A stretch of DNA of 64,000 nucleotides, taken from NCBI RefSeq assembly GCF_030272615.1, contig NW_026729283.1:1-64000 (forward strand). The letters run 5' to 3'. Source of the stretch: Cryptomeria japonica (taxonomy: Eukaryota; Streptophyta; Pinopsida; Cupressales; Cupressaceae). This document shows, in pieces, positions 38,375-49,258 of the stretch (its first letter is position 1; the number at the start of each line of letters is the position of its first letter). A model generated the notes under the pieces. It was not told the origin of the DNA. It did not search any database and saw nothing but the letters and a program-made list of their open reading frames with translations. Both the position numbers and the translations under genes were made by a program.

Positions 38375-38458
38375 ACACGTGGGCTTCTAGTAGACTTGAA
38401 TCCAAGACCTCCCATGTAAGAGGCTCGTAGCTAATCGTTGCATTGTGGGGTCATCCCC
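38375..38458 (-). mobile_element. tRNA-derived SINE, minus copy
   Basis: On the minus strand it begins GGGGATGACCCCACAATG and contains GATTCAAGTC (pol III B box GGTTCRANNC with one change) and a hairpin-forming CCTC...GGGAGG. It is about 80% similar to 44362-44450 on the plus strand. The tail end is unclear. Confidence 0.65.
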
Positions 38459-38939
38459 GACATTTTAAAATATATTTAAATTAGTATAGATATTTTATTT
38501 AAAATTATTGAAAGTGTTGGTTATTAAATTTATGACAAAATTTGGATAAACATCTTTATATTAAATTTATTTACAATTTTAATAAATTATTTATTTCATA
38601 TGTGAAGTATATAATTTTATTAATATTATTAAAATTTAATGGAGAAAAATATTTTGTAAGTCTATTATTTTATTTTGTCATAGGTTAATTTATGAATCAC
38701 ATACTTTTTTTATAATGTAGGTAAAGGTGAGTTTTTAAAGGGCTCCAAGATTTCTAACAATCAATCCCAAATACATAGTTGATGTCTCAAATAGAAAACA
38801 AACAAGAAACATATTCCATGAAAGGTAAAACTTCACACAAAGAACCAACATCACAAATCCTACAAAATAGCATTTCTACAATGCATAGACAACAATACAT
38901 GACATTTCTTGTAAACCATTAATTGCATCGCATTCCCCT
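38459..38939. other. AT-rich sequence without recognisable gene
   Basis: Nothing recognisable lies between the SINE and the decayed coding relic. Confidence 0.5.
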
Positions 38940-39830
38940 CAAAAGAAGCCTAAATGTTCCAATAGAACATCATTGTCAAAATTAATGTCTTCTTTATCCT
39001 TTTGTAAAATTTTAGAGTGAACTTTATTTTTCTAGGACCCTAACCTTTCTCTATGATCTTCCTCTTCAACACTGTCTCATGGAACATGGATGTGTTAGCA
39101 ATAATGTTCTTGATAGTTTTCCTACTAACTTGAGTAACATTCTTTAGGGAGGGTACCCACTCATATTGCTTCTTCTCTAATTGCCCCATTCACTTTTTTA
39201 TAAATGATATTGACAAACATTAACATAAAAATCCTTATGTTCTCACATTCCTTCGAACACCTTTATGCTCCTCACCTTCATTTTTTTGGGGGAGAAAATG
39301 TTCTCTCATCTAGTCTTCCATTTTCATTTTAGAACCATTTTAATACACTATGTTATAGATATAAATTTCCTTCCAAGGCTCTAACTCTAGACAAAGTTCT
39401 TTTACTGTTTCAGCAAGATATATGATCATTACCTTTATCTCTCTCGTCCCCCAAACAACTTCATCCTTGGCTATACACTTAGTCATATCAATAGAAGAAA
39501 TATAGAAAACCCTAAATTCTCCCTCTACCAACATGGTCTTACCTCTATAATGAGAGATGGAATCCTTTACCTACTTGGTTGTTGATCAACAATTTTAAGA
39601 GTCTTGGGACTAGAATGAGAAAAAAATATTCCCATATTAATGGTCAATTTGGAAAATATAGAATCAAGGGGATTGATGGATGTAATCTTGATCATTGGAG
39701 AAGGAAATAGATTGATTATAGTAAGATTTGGTTTGCTCAAATTGGTACTCTCATTGTCAACAACCTCAACCCTAAATTTAGGTGTAGGCACTAACATTAT
39801 TCTCCCAATTTTCAAATGCAATTTATCATC
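38940..39830 (-). pseudogene. Decayed coding relic of unknown family
   Basis: On the minus strand successive frames read as protein: PTPKFRVEVVDNESTNLSKP (39800-39740), then EGEFRVFYISSIDMTKCIAK and DEVVWGTREIKVMIIYLAET (39530-39400), then in another frame KKQYEWVPSLKNVTQVSRKT (39170-39110). Stops and frameshifts are several. The composition suggests a former gene rather than chance, but I do not recognise the family and see no neighbouring element termini. Confidence 0.35.
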
Positions 39831-41630
39831 ATATTATCATTGAAACTATATTTAACATTAAATTAATTAATCATGTACTAATAATCATTACATCTGTCAT
39901 TTATTATTTGTTGCAAAATTAAGTATTAATCACCATTTATCATTTACTATGTCATTATTACTTTATCCCATTAGTTTATTAATTAAATAATATTTTAATA
40001 TTTATGAGAGATAATTATCCATTTCTAATAAATAATTTATTTTTTAATCTTCACCTTATTAGTTATCTTCATATTTGAACTAACATTTTTTGCCTTTCAC
40101 TAGTTAACTCCCTTTTCAAATTAAAAAGCTCTCCTCACTCTCTATTTAATAAATTATATATTTTATTATTATCCACCTAGGAGTTTATAACGGTAAATTT
40201 TTAATTACAATGGAGTTGACACCATAGTCAACTAAATTATCTCTTAATTCATCATTTATCTACATCAATCCTTTTTTATTTTTTAAGAAATTCTATAAAT
40301 ACCTTCTTCTCTCATCATTTTCATGAATCAAGTGTGTTTACAAGTCCAATGTACAAAACTTTGGTCTAAATAATATAGTATTATGTTAATAAGTTGCATT
40401 CACATCTACTAATGAGTAATTTGCTCCAACGAGATTTATCTGAGGTTTGCATTGAAATAAGTAAATATAATTTTTTTGATTTATTTATTTATATTAGTCT
40501 ATATTTTTAAGATATTTTTCTTTCATACATATATTCTAATGAACTTATAGTGCCATAAACCACACGCTATGTCAATTTCACATTTATTCATTTTTTCTAG
40601 TATATTTATTACAAAATTCATGATTTGGATTTCATGATTTCAACTTGATGAATAACGAAGATGAAGCGTTAGCAGCCTATGGTTAGAATTTGGGATGAGA
40701 TTGGTTGAATATCTACACAGCATATAGACATCCCCACAAATTATGAGATTCTAATGAGCATATTCCATAGCAAAAGCTTTTGGATGTGTGTCGCATGGCA
40801 CAAGCACATCCATAATGTCTATTCCAACCCATTCTAAGAAACAAAACTCTAGTTTTATATCTCATTCTATATATTGGCTATTCAAAAATTCTCTCTCTCT
40901 CTCTCTCTCTGATCTTGTAGAAAATCTCTACCCAAATCTTTTCATGATCTTAACATTCATAGCAGAAGAAAAGACTTCTCTCAAGTTGCTATCATGTCCA
41001 TTATCATTAGAGAGGAGCCATAACTTCTAGTAATGCTCTCTTGTGCATCTACTGATCGTATCTATTTATTTATCTATTGTATCTTGTTTATTATCTTTTG
41101 ATCCCTAATAATGAACGTTTTCCTCCATAGTAGGGATTTATTCTATTATGTGTCTTTATTTGATCATTATCTCGCTGCCCGTGGAGGTGGGAATGCCAAA
41201 TCTATAGTTTGACTGGGAAAAACCCCTATACAACCTCAACATTATTTCCATCTCCATATGTGTAGGTGATGTACAGGTCTGAGAAGGGAGAAACTACATT
41301 TTAATGTTCTTTTGGAATAGTTCCAGGTTTTTATCCGTAAGGATGATAACATGGCACATATATGTCCCCGCAATACACTGGCATCCAAGGCCAAGACGTT
41401 CTCTATTCAATAAATTCATCTCTATGTTATGAGCTTCATTTTTGTTTAGTTCAAAAATTTTTAGCACTTTGTGTTTTCTAGATATCAATCATTTAAATTT
41501 TTTTTGTAGTTTAGTGTAGTTAATGTATCTTTTCCATTATTGTCTTTCCTAGATCACCACAACACTAGTTAAGTGAGGTAGTTGAGGTTCTTTTGTTCAT
41601 CAAGAACTTGAATTATTTTGAGCAAAAAAT
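39831..41630. other. AT-rich sequence without recognisable gene; small (TC)n run
   Basis: No domain seen. A (TC)n run of ~24 bp lies near 40890. The segment 41170-41290 has a leader-like texture (TGGGAAAAACCCC) that may belong to the gypsy relic downstream. Confidence 0.5.
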
Positions 41631-41639
41631 CCCTTCCTC

Positions 41640-44090
41640 TACTTGTTGATGAACTTGACATGAATGCCTTATGTTAGATCTCTTTCTTAAAAGTTTTGAT
41701 GCATTCAATAAGGCATCCTCAGAGCATGACTTCAATATGATGGATAATGCCCTTGATGACTTCCTAGAGGTATCTCCTTCTGCTCATAAGCCTATTAAAC
41801 AAATACCACATTTAGACTCTTCTTCCTTCTAGGATGACAAGCCTATGAATATCATTGACCTGCCCCTAAAAGGCCTAAAAGACCAATTATTTACATGACC
41901 GCAGCTAGTCCTTCTACAAAAAAAGTTGAATCTATTTTTGGTATTTTTACAATTAAAAGAAACTCTCTTGATCTTTTCACGATATTTTCTCAGCCTAGAA
42001 ACTCTTCTTATCATGCAATTTCTCATATGTATAACACTAAAAGGAATATGAAAAAATGATTAGTCTAATACATCTTTACCACCTTAACTATGTCTCCCTC
42101 AAGCACCTTAACCTTAAATCAAGAAGCCAAGCAATTATGATCTTATCAAAAAAATTCATGTTACTATATCACTAAGATCTCACTTTGGGATTTTCTTTAT
42201 ATTGCTTTGGTTTATCAAGGTATACTTTAGGAAGCTCTTCAAAAGGTCTTGTTTCTACTACTAGGCCTACTGATTTGAATAATTTGATAAATCATATTCA
42301 AGCAAATTAATTGAATATTAGGTTCTATCCATATTAATTTTTACCTCCAGAAGTATTTAGAACCAAGAAGATCCATTAATGATAATCATTGATGCTAATA
42401 ATTTTGACATTAGATGGACTCTCTTTGATACTCATAAAACACTCAATGTTTCTAGTATTAATCTATTGCCCAAAATAAAGGTTGAATTAAGTTATCTTGC
42501 TACATATTCTTTGCTAATATATAGCTTTGATAATAATGTTAAAACTGCTTTGGGCACTATTGTTTTGCCTTTAAAGATTGGACAAGATACTATTCCAACC
42601 TTGGTGTATGTTATGTCATGTCCTCTACCATACAATCTCCTTTTGGGTAAACCTTGGATTCACAAGTTTGGAGCGGTCACTAATAGTCACTAAGGATTTT
42701 AGATGTCCCATTGAATACAGACCTTACATATGAAATATTTTTTTTGTTAGCAAATGTGATGGCTATATTCAAGTTTGTATTGACTTTTATGATCTTAATA
42801 TAGCTTCTATTGAAGATGATTTTTTGTTTTGAAATAATATGATTGTTAATTCAACCATAGGTTATGCCTTTCTTTCTTTCATGGATGGATTTTTGGGTTA
42901 CAAAAAAATACTCTTAACTCAAAATATCAATATATGATAGTCTTTACAACCCCTTGGGGTACCTAGTATTATGCAGTCATGTTGTTTTGGTTGAATAATA
43001 CTAGAGAACCTACCAATGCATGTTGACATTAATCTTACATGATTTTATTCAGAAGATATTAGAAGATTATTTCAATGTTATATTAGCTAAGCCTGTGACA
43101 CATCAAGATCATGTTAAGAATATCCATCCTATCTTTGAAAGACTTTGACTCTACATGGTGAGGTTGAATCCTCTTAAGTGCATCTTAATTGTATATTCTA
43201 GCAAACTTTTGGGATTTACTATTTCTCGTCATGGAATTGAAGTCAATCTTATTCAATACAAATAAGATTGATGTAATCATTAATATTCCTCCACCTAAAA
43301 ATATCTAACAACTTTATAGTTTGCAAGGGAATATTTAGGCAATTTATATATTTGTATCTCAAATGGGTGATTGTACCCTTCCATTCACATAATTATTGAT
43401 GAAAAATTTTCATGTTCTCAATGGGATGATGAGTATCAAATGGATTTTGTTTCTATAAAGATTTAATTGGTTAATAATCCTATCTTAATTTTAGTTATGC
43501 AAGATACACCCTTTCAACTCTATATCTCACCATTAACTAATACATTAGCAGCCTTATTGGCTTAGTATCATGATCATGGTAAGGAAAGAAAAATCTATTA
43601 CATTGGTTGTATTCTTGTGGATTATGAAATTTGTTAATTTTTGCAAAGGAAAAGTAGTGCCTTGCTCTCATCTTTGAAGTGTAGGAGCTAAGGCATTATC
43701 TTGTCCATATTATAGAAACCCATATGTTTGTTAAGAATGATCTCTTTACACATATCTTAGTTAAAGTTGATCTCTCATAAAGATTGACAAAATGGGTGAT
43801 ATTTATTTTTGAGTTCAACATCAGGTTCGTCATTCATAAATCAATCACGGGTTAAGCTATCAATGATCAGTTGGTGGAAGCACCTTCACCTAAATCATTT
43901 CCTACTTTATATTTGTTCCTAGATGAAAATCTATTTATAGTAGACCATAAACCAATATGGGAAATGCAACCATATCTTTGCATAAATACTCTTACAATTT
44001 TTTATAATTTATATTTTCATATTCATCATGTCATAATTTTGAAATATAATTTGTATGAAGAATCAAAACCATAAGATATTCATAAAAAAA
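41640..44090 (+). pseudogene. Ty3/gypsy pol relic
   Basis: Plus strand. A protein-like lead (FNMMDNALDDFLEVSPSAHK, 41730-41800) precedes a protease block at 42379-42693 ending CPLPYNLLLGKPWIHKFG. RT fragments lie at 43080-43260 (DHVKNIHPIFERL, then SKLLGFTISRHGIEV). RNase H-like pieces are near 43500-43650 (FQLYISPLTNTLAALLA). A stretch at 43860 (INDQLVEAPSPKSFPTLY) resembles the linker of Tat-lineage elements. Stops and frameshifts are dense. No LTRs were found. It is a different, opposite-strand element from the gypsy at 28258-34410. Confidence 0.75.
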
Positions 44091-44361
44091 AAACCTAGCA
44101 AGCTTAAAATACCAATATTGTGACAAATTCATCACTTGAAGCAATAAATTTATAGAATGGATGAATACATTTGTATATTGAGGAAAGGTTCACTCATAAT
44201 CCTTTAAACTAGAAAACACTCTTTAAATTTTCTAAAACTAAAATGGTCAATTTTACATGATTTTTAATAATAGTTTTTTGATGTTCTATATCATTATTGT
44301 TAACAAAATTATTCTACAATGATCTATTTCTAGTCATGTGAAAAAGATATGCTTTATTCTA

Positions 44362-44450
44362 GGGATGACCCCACAACGTAGTGGCTAGCTACGAGCCTCC
44401 TACATGGGAGGTCTTGGGTTCAAGTCTACTTGATTGGTTCTTAGCTCTAG
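44362..44450 (+). mobile_element. tRNA-derived SINE, plus copy
   Basis: Begins GGGATGACCCCACAACGTAG. It has an A-box-like GTGGCTAGCTACGAG, a stem-loop CCTCC...GGAGG in the anticodon-arm position and a consensus B box GGTTCAAGTC. These are internal RNA polymerase III promoter parts, typical of plant SINEs. Its partner is at 38375-38458 on the other strand. The 3' end is approximate. Confidence 0.7.
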
Positions 44451-44739
44451 GGAAAAGCATTTTCAACATAAAATTTATATATGTAACTCTCATAGATCCA
44501 TAGTGATTGCAAAATATTTAGTTTTCTTCAACTTGGTTTGTAAAATCCTTTCCTTCTAAAAAACGATCATTTTCATTTTTTCTTTGCATCATAAAATGAC
44601 ATAAGACATTTTTTTGTTTTCAGAAAAGTAAGAATAATTTTATGCCTTGATAATAAATGCATATGCTTTCTAGGTATTTTCCTCCATAAAGTGTAGAAAC
44701 TCTTAATTTAAAATTGATTTAAAAAAAATTATCAAAAGT

Positions 44740-45470
44740 TTGTTGGGGGAATTGAGATTGAATTAAATTATTCTTTACATAGATTTGTTTACTCAATTTA
44801 CAGGTTAACAAAAATTTAATTTCAACCAAAGAAATTAATTGCGAAATACCCCAGCGTACCCGCCACCACGGTCGTATGCCGCCCAGCCTAAGCTACGGGC
44901 TACCGCTAGGCTGCCTATTGCTTCGTAGAGAAGCAGCAACACAGGAGAAGAAGAGGAGGGCAGAAGGGGTGTGACAGAGCTCAGTCATTCTCTGTATTGA
45001 GGGGTGTTAGTGCGCATGAGGAATTGGTTAATGCGTTACTGCAAAGGCGTGGTATTGGATGCCACGGACTGTATCTCATATATTGAACTTGTCGGGCAGA
45101 TCCGGCAGATTTCATGGAGACATACGAGCAGAATTTATAATAGGATAATTTCTGCCAATGAGCAAGTCAGTTTCCTAATGATTAAACCCATTCCACTTTG
45201 ACATTTTCTATTTTTATGGAGCCACGTGGCGTAATCTTCTCGGGAAGGCGTGGGAGGAGATATATTTCGTTCTGAAAAATTATGTATATCTATTATTGAA
45301 ATTATTATACAACATTGAAAAAAGGACCTTTATTTGGATAAATGAATAGAGATAAGGATTAGAATTAGTCATAGATGTTATGTGACGACTTCAAATAAAT
45401 GAAACAAGAGGAAAAAACGGTACTCGTGGATCTGCCTATTGCAATTTGACTAAAATGAAAATATAAAAGA
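44740..45470 (-). repeat. Collapsed duplicate of the lectin kinase locus
   Basis: Collinear with 34411-38345 but with about 3 kb deleted. 44740-44843 matches the distal 3' flank (34415-34505). 44844-44878 matches 36325-36359 in the kinase domain exactly. 44881-44895 matches about 37728-37745 in the lectin domain. 44931 onward matches 37870 onward through the signal peptide, start codon, 5' region and upstream DNA to about 38345. So it is a segmental duplicate, not a retrocopy, because upstream and downstream DNA are included. Confidence 0.9.
44844..44988 (-). pseudogene. Internally deleted lectin kinase pseudogene
   Basis: The start codon at 44986-44988 and signal peptide (MTELCHTPSALLFFSCVAAS) survive, then unrelated filler and 15-35 bp scraps of lectin and kinase coding sequence follow. 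It cannot encode a lectin or kinase domain. The filler at 44896-44925 contains the inverted pair AGCCTA/TAGGCT, which suggests error-prone end joining. It confirms the start codon chosen for the intact gene. Confidence 0.9.
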
Positions 45471-47466
45471 TGAATTGATGCAATACAATATGAACAAGAG
45501 CTGCAGAGCAGCGAAGATTCTGCTCAAAGAGTGGTAATTTTGTTTGATCGAGGTTTGGACTTGCCATGTAATCTCTATAGTATTGAATGCAAAGCTCCAA
45601 TCATCCAATAGAAAGTCTCCATGCCTTCATTGTGCTCTCTTTGATGTGCTTCCATAATTATACATCATATGGAAATAACTAAGAAAACAGTGCCATCATG
45701 ACAATAAAACAGTGACATCATGACAATTATCTAGAATGGGAAGGAGGTGACAGATTACATTGAATTATTAAAAATTTGAAATGTTCTATATGAATATTAA
45801 AATTTTGAAATGGTGTATATGAATTTGATTTATCAATTTGTCAAACTCAAATGTTCTGATAGATTTTAGTAATAAGTAATAAATCTAAGACTAATGACTC
45901 TATACTTGTTCTAATATTGAAAGAACACTAAAAGACATAATCGAGTCTCGGATAAAATCAAGGAGCAAATGTTATAAATTCTTAAATGAAAACAAGGAGA
46001 AATGCTATAAACTCTCAAATGATTGTAATTAAACACTGTATAGACTATATGTTGGTTGCTTTTAACAATTACAGCCCAAACTACATCCCTTTACCTTTTT
46101 TCTTTTATCATTGCCACAAACATAAAAGAGACCTTAAGAGGCCCAAATGTTTTTCAAAAGCAACATAACTAGAATTTGTCCAGAGATCTACCCTTATCTT
46201 CTTCCAATTGCACTCATCACATGAAGGTCTAATCAAGGCGAAGACTAGCTCAGCTGTAGAGAACATAAAATAAAAGCTAAACATTTACAACAACAGTAGG
46301 ATAAAAACACACATGCAAGTGAGCACATCTCTGCATTACTAGCTTTTATAAGCATTGAATTCCAAATCCAAATGAGCTTCATTTAGAGGGGTGTCAAAAA
46401 CTAAACATTTACAGCTACACTAGCTTGAAAAAACACATACAAGTGAGCACGTCTGCATTACTAGCTTTGTAGGCATTGAATTCTAAATCCAAATGATATG
46501 GATTCAGTTGCAAGCTAGGTGAGCTTGTGTAATATGACCATTCAACTTAATGTTCTACACAAAATATTGAAGTAATTATGAAACACAATTCAATAGCTTT
46601 GAAATACAGAATGTTAGATGCAAAACAATTGTAAAAATACAATTCAACAACTTTAAAATCATTTCCACATCAACCTTATTCTAAAAGAAAACAAACCATA
46701 TCATAAATGATATTGTATTCACAATTGATATAAACCTAGAAAACCATAAATTTTTTACCCAAAACCAAAATCTTGAGATGGTATTCATGTCATTTATGAT
46801 CAATTCGAATACAACAATATTCAATCCGAGTAAAATTTTCATGCAAGGTAGTCTTCTATCAAACCTAACCACCATAACATCTTGTAATGCATAAATGGTA
46901 CTTTTAAAAATTATTTGACTAGTGGAACACTCGGATCACTCTATAGAATGATATGCAATGCAATTGTGAAAATGCTATACTGCACAAATCTACTACTTAT
47001 AGACAGTTTGGTTTTCTACTAATGCTCAATGTCTCACAAAAACAGAAGATCCCACATGCATGCACGCCAATTATGAAGTTCAAAGTTGATGATGTAGCTA
47101 TTGATATGGTCTATGCCCGCATTGGTCTTCGTGTCATCCTACAAGTAACAAATACTCGTTAGTAATGCATTATGTTTGATATCATGTATTTGCAGAAAAA
47201 AAAGAGCATTTTAGATTAGAAAACAATGTTAAGTATCAATGGATACAGAAATGATTAAACAAATGGTCAACCAAAACATGGAGGTAAAAGTGATACTTTT
47301 AAAGACTCTACATGTTGTAGAGTTCCTGAACTCTTATGGGTGAATTATTAATGATAGATCACTGACTTGAAAATATGGATTAAAAAATATATGTAGTTAA
47401 TTTTAGAATTAATTTCTTATTTACTATTTGAATCGTGGCAAACTAATATCAAAAAAATATAAAAGT
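45471..47466. other. AT-rich sequence without recognisable gene
   Basis: No gene or element end identified. A 22-bp repeat pair (AACAGTG(A/C)CATCATGACAAT) lies near 45684-45728, and a longer duplication is listed separately. The LINE begins at 47483 after its target duplication. Confidence 0.5.
46277..46498. repeat. Tandem duplication, period ~124 bp
   Basis: CTAAACATTTACA...AAATCCAAATGA occurs at 46277-46374 and again at 46401-46498 with scattered differences and small indels. Non-coding. Confidence 0.85.
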
Positions 47467-47482
47467 AACATTTAATAATGAT
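47467..47482. repeat. Left target-site duplication of the LINE
   Basis: AACATTTAATAATGAT, identical to 55516-55531. Sixteen bases is a typical LINE duplication length. Confidence 0.92.
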
Positions 47483-47515
47483 CATGAAACATTGGAACAA
47501 GGAGATTAGTTTTGA

Positions 47516-49193
47516 ATGGGAAGTTTGAGCGGGAACCTCGGTGGGCAACCTACCCCTTTGATTTTGACGAATCTACAGGGGAATGTTGTAGACGCTAGTA
47601 CTCAAGGACAACAGGTGGGTGAACATACAGGGAGTGGTCAGGATGACAACATTATTTCTAAAGATGGGGACCTACAAAAGGTGGGGATTCTAGATGACCC
47701 TGGAAAAAGATGTCACGATGTGGGGGGGTGGAGTAGACCTGGGCCTCCCTCTTTCGTATCAAACCTGGTGGTAAGTTGGCATTCCCTCCTGTTAATGATA
47801 TTTCGAATCTGTCTTCTGGGTATTTTATGATTGTTGTCCTTGATCCAGTGATTAATCACAATATCTATGCTATGGCTTTATCATTAGTTGGAAATTTTAT
47901 GGGTGCTAGGCCTAACATTGATGTTGTTAGATCTTTCGCTAAGAGAAGATGGTGCCTGAAAAGGCATATTGAAATCACAACTATGGCTAAAGGGTTTTTC
48001 TCATTTGCCTTCTCTTGTGAAGAAGACTTGTCTGATGTTCTTTGTGGAGGCCCTTGGGTTATTGGGAAGACTTCGTTGGCTTTGAAGCGTTGGTCCCCTA
48101 ATCTGGATCTGAATGATGGTATTTTTTGTTCTACCCCTGTTTGGTTTAGATTTCCTAGTTTTCCCTTGGAGTTCTAGCATGAGGATGTATTTAAGGGTTT
48201 GGCTACCTCGTTTGGGGAACTTCTTTATGTTGACTCAATGGCAGTAGCTAGTTAAAGAATGGTCTATGCGCAGATATGTGTTTGTGTTGATGAAAATATT
48301 GATCTCCCATCCTCAGTGAATATCATTTCTAGGTTAGGGAAATAGACCTAGTCGGTTGAGTTTGAGACTATGCCTTTTGTCTATTTTAAATGTAAAAATT
48401 TGGGCATTGGGCTAAAAAATGTCCTATGCAGATTAATAAAGTTGTTGCCCCCCCTAAAATGAATTTTGGAAACAACAATGGCCTGCATAAGCAGATTTGA
48501 AGAGAAAAAATGTCAAAGGTGACTCAGAATGAAGATGGTAGTACTAAGACAGTCGAGGATATTGGGAACCTGAAGGAATCTGATTCTTCTACTCTGGTTC
48601 AATTAGAGAAAGATAGAGATATTGATGTTATCAAGACTATATCGCAAGCCTAGCACAAGGATATTACTGCTATGGTGAAAGGTAATAGCGAGGATGGTTA
48701 TGGTGAAACAAAGCATTTTGTTAAAGATGGTCGTATGCCTAATCCAATTATTCAACAGCTTGAGGAAGGAGAAATTGATGCTGGACTTAATGAGGCTGGA
48801 GCTTCTTTTTCCACTCCTAAGAGCATGGAAAAGGAGGTTCAGAATGAGGCTGTGAATTGCATGTGCTCTCAATCTGAGGAGAATGTGAAGTATACCTATC
48901 TTGTAGAGGAGAGGTTCCCTCTCCCCCAAAACTTTTTGGAGGAAAAGCGGAGTGAGTCTGGTGGTGGGAGCGGTCCATTAAAATCAGGGAAAGTGAATCA
49001 CTTGCGAACCCAAGAGGATGTGAGGGGTGAAGCTCTATTTATCCAAGTTGAGAAAAAGAAATCTAAGAAAGATGGACAGACTGCTGGGGCTCCACATGTT
49101 GGTGTTTATATAAGGCAAAAACATAAAGCTGATACTGGAACACCGAATACCACTCTCGATAGAAAATCCACTAAATGGTTGAGAGAGAAATAA
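47516..49193 (+). pseudogene. LINE ORF1 (DUF4283-like, zinc knuckle), decayed
   Basis: Starts MGSLSGNLGGQPTPL. After a frameshift near 47775 comes a DUF4283-like nucleic-acid binding domain at 47780-48177 (RRWCLKRHIEITTMAKGFFS, then GGPWVIGKTSLALKRW), then a stop. A zinc knuckle follows at about 48380-48436, split by a frameshift, with its first Cys changed to Tyr (readable remainder GHWAKKCPMQ). A charged C-terminal tail (48672-49193) is open for 173 codons. In plant L1 elements ORF1p binds element RNA. Stops and frame changes make this copy inactive. Confidence 0.85.
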
Positions 49194-49258
49194 TGCAGAT
49201 GTAACTTGGTGGATGGTAGTCAGAGGACCATCTATGAGGTTTGTTCCCCTTGTAAAAA

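Noticed and set aside
44362-44450. Functional tRNA gene
   Set aside because: The B box is good, but the A box is degenerate and the acceptor and T stems do not close into a full cloverleaf. A second diverged copy at 38375-38458 points to a SINE.
45004-45201. 65-codon plus-strand frame at 45004-45201
   Set aside because: It is antisense to the duplicated 5' region of the lectin kinase and has no counterpart in the parent copy.
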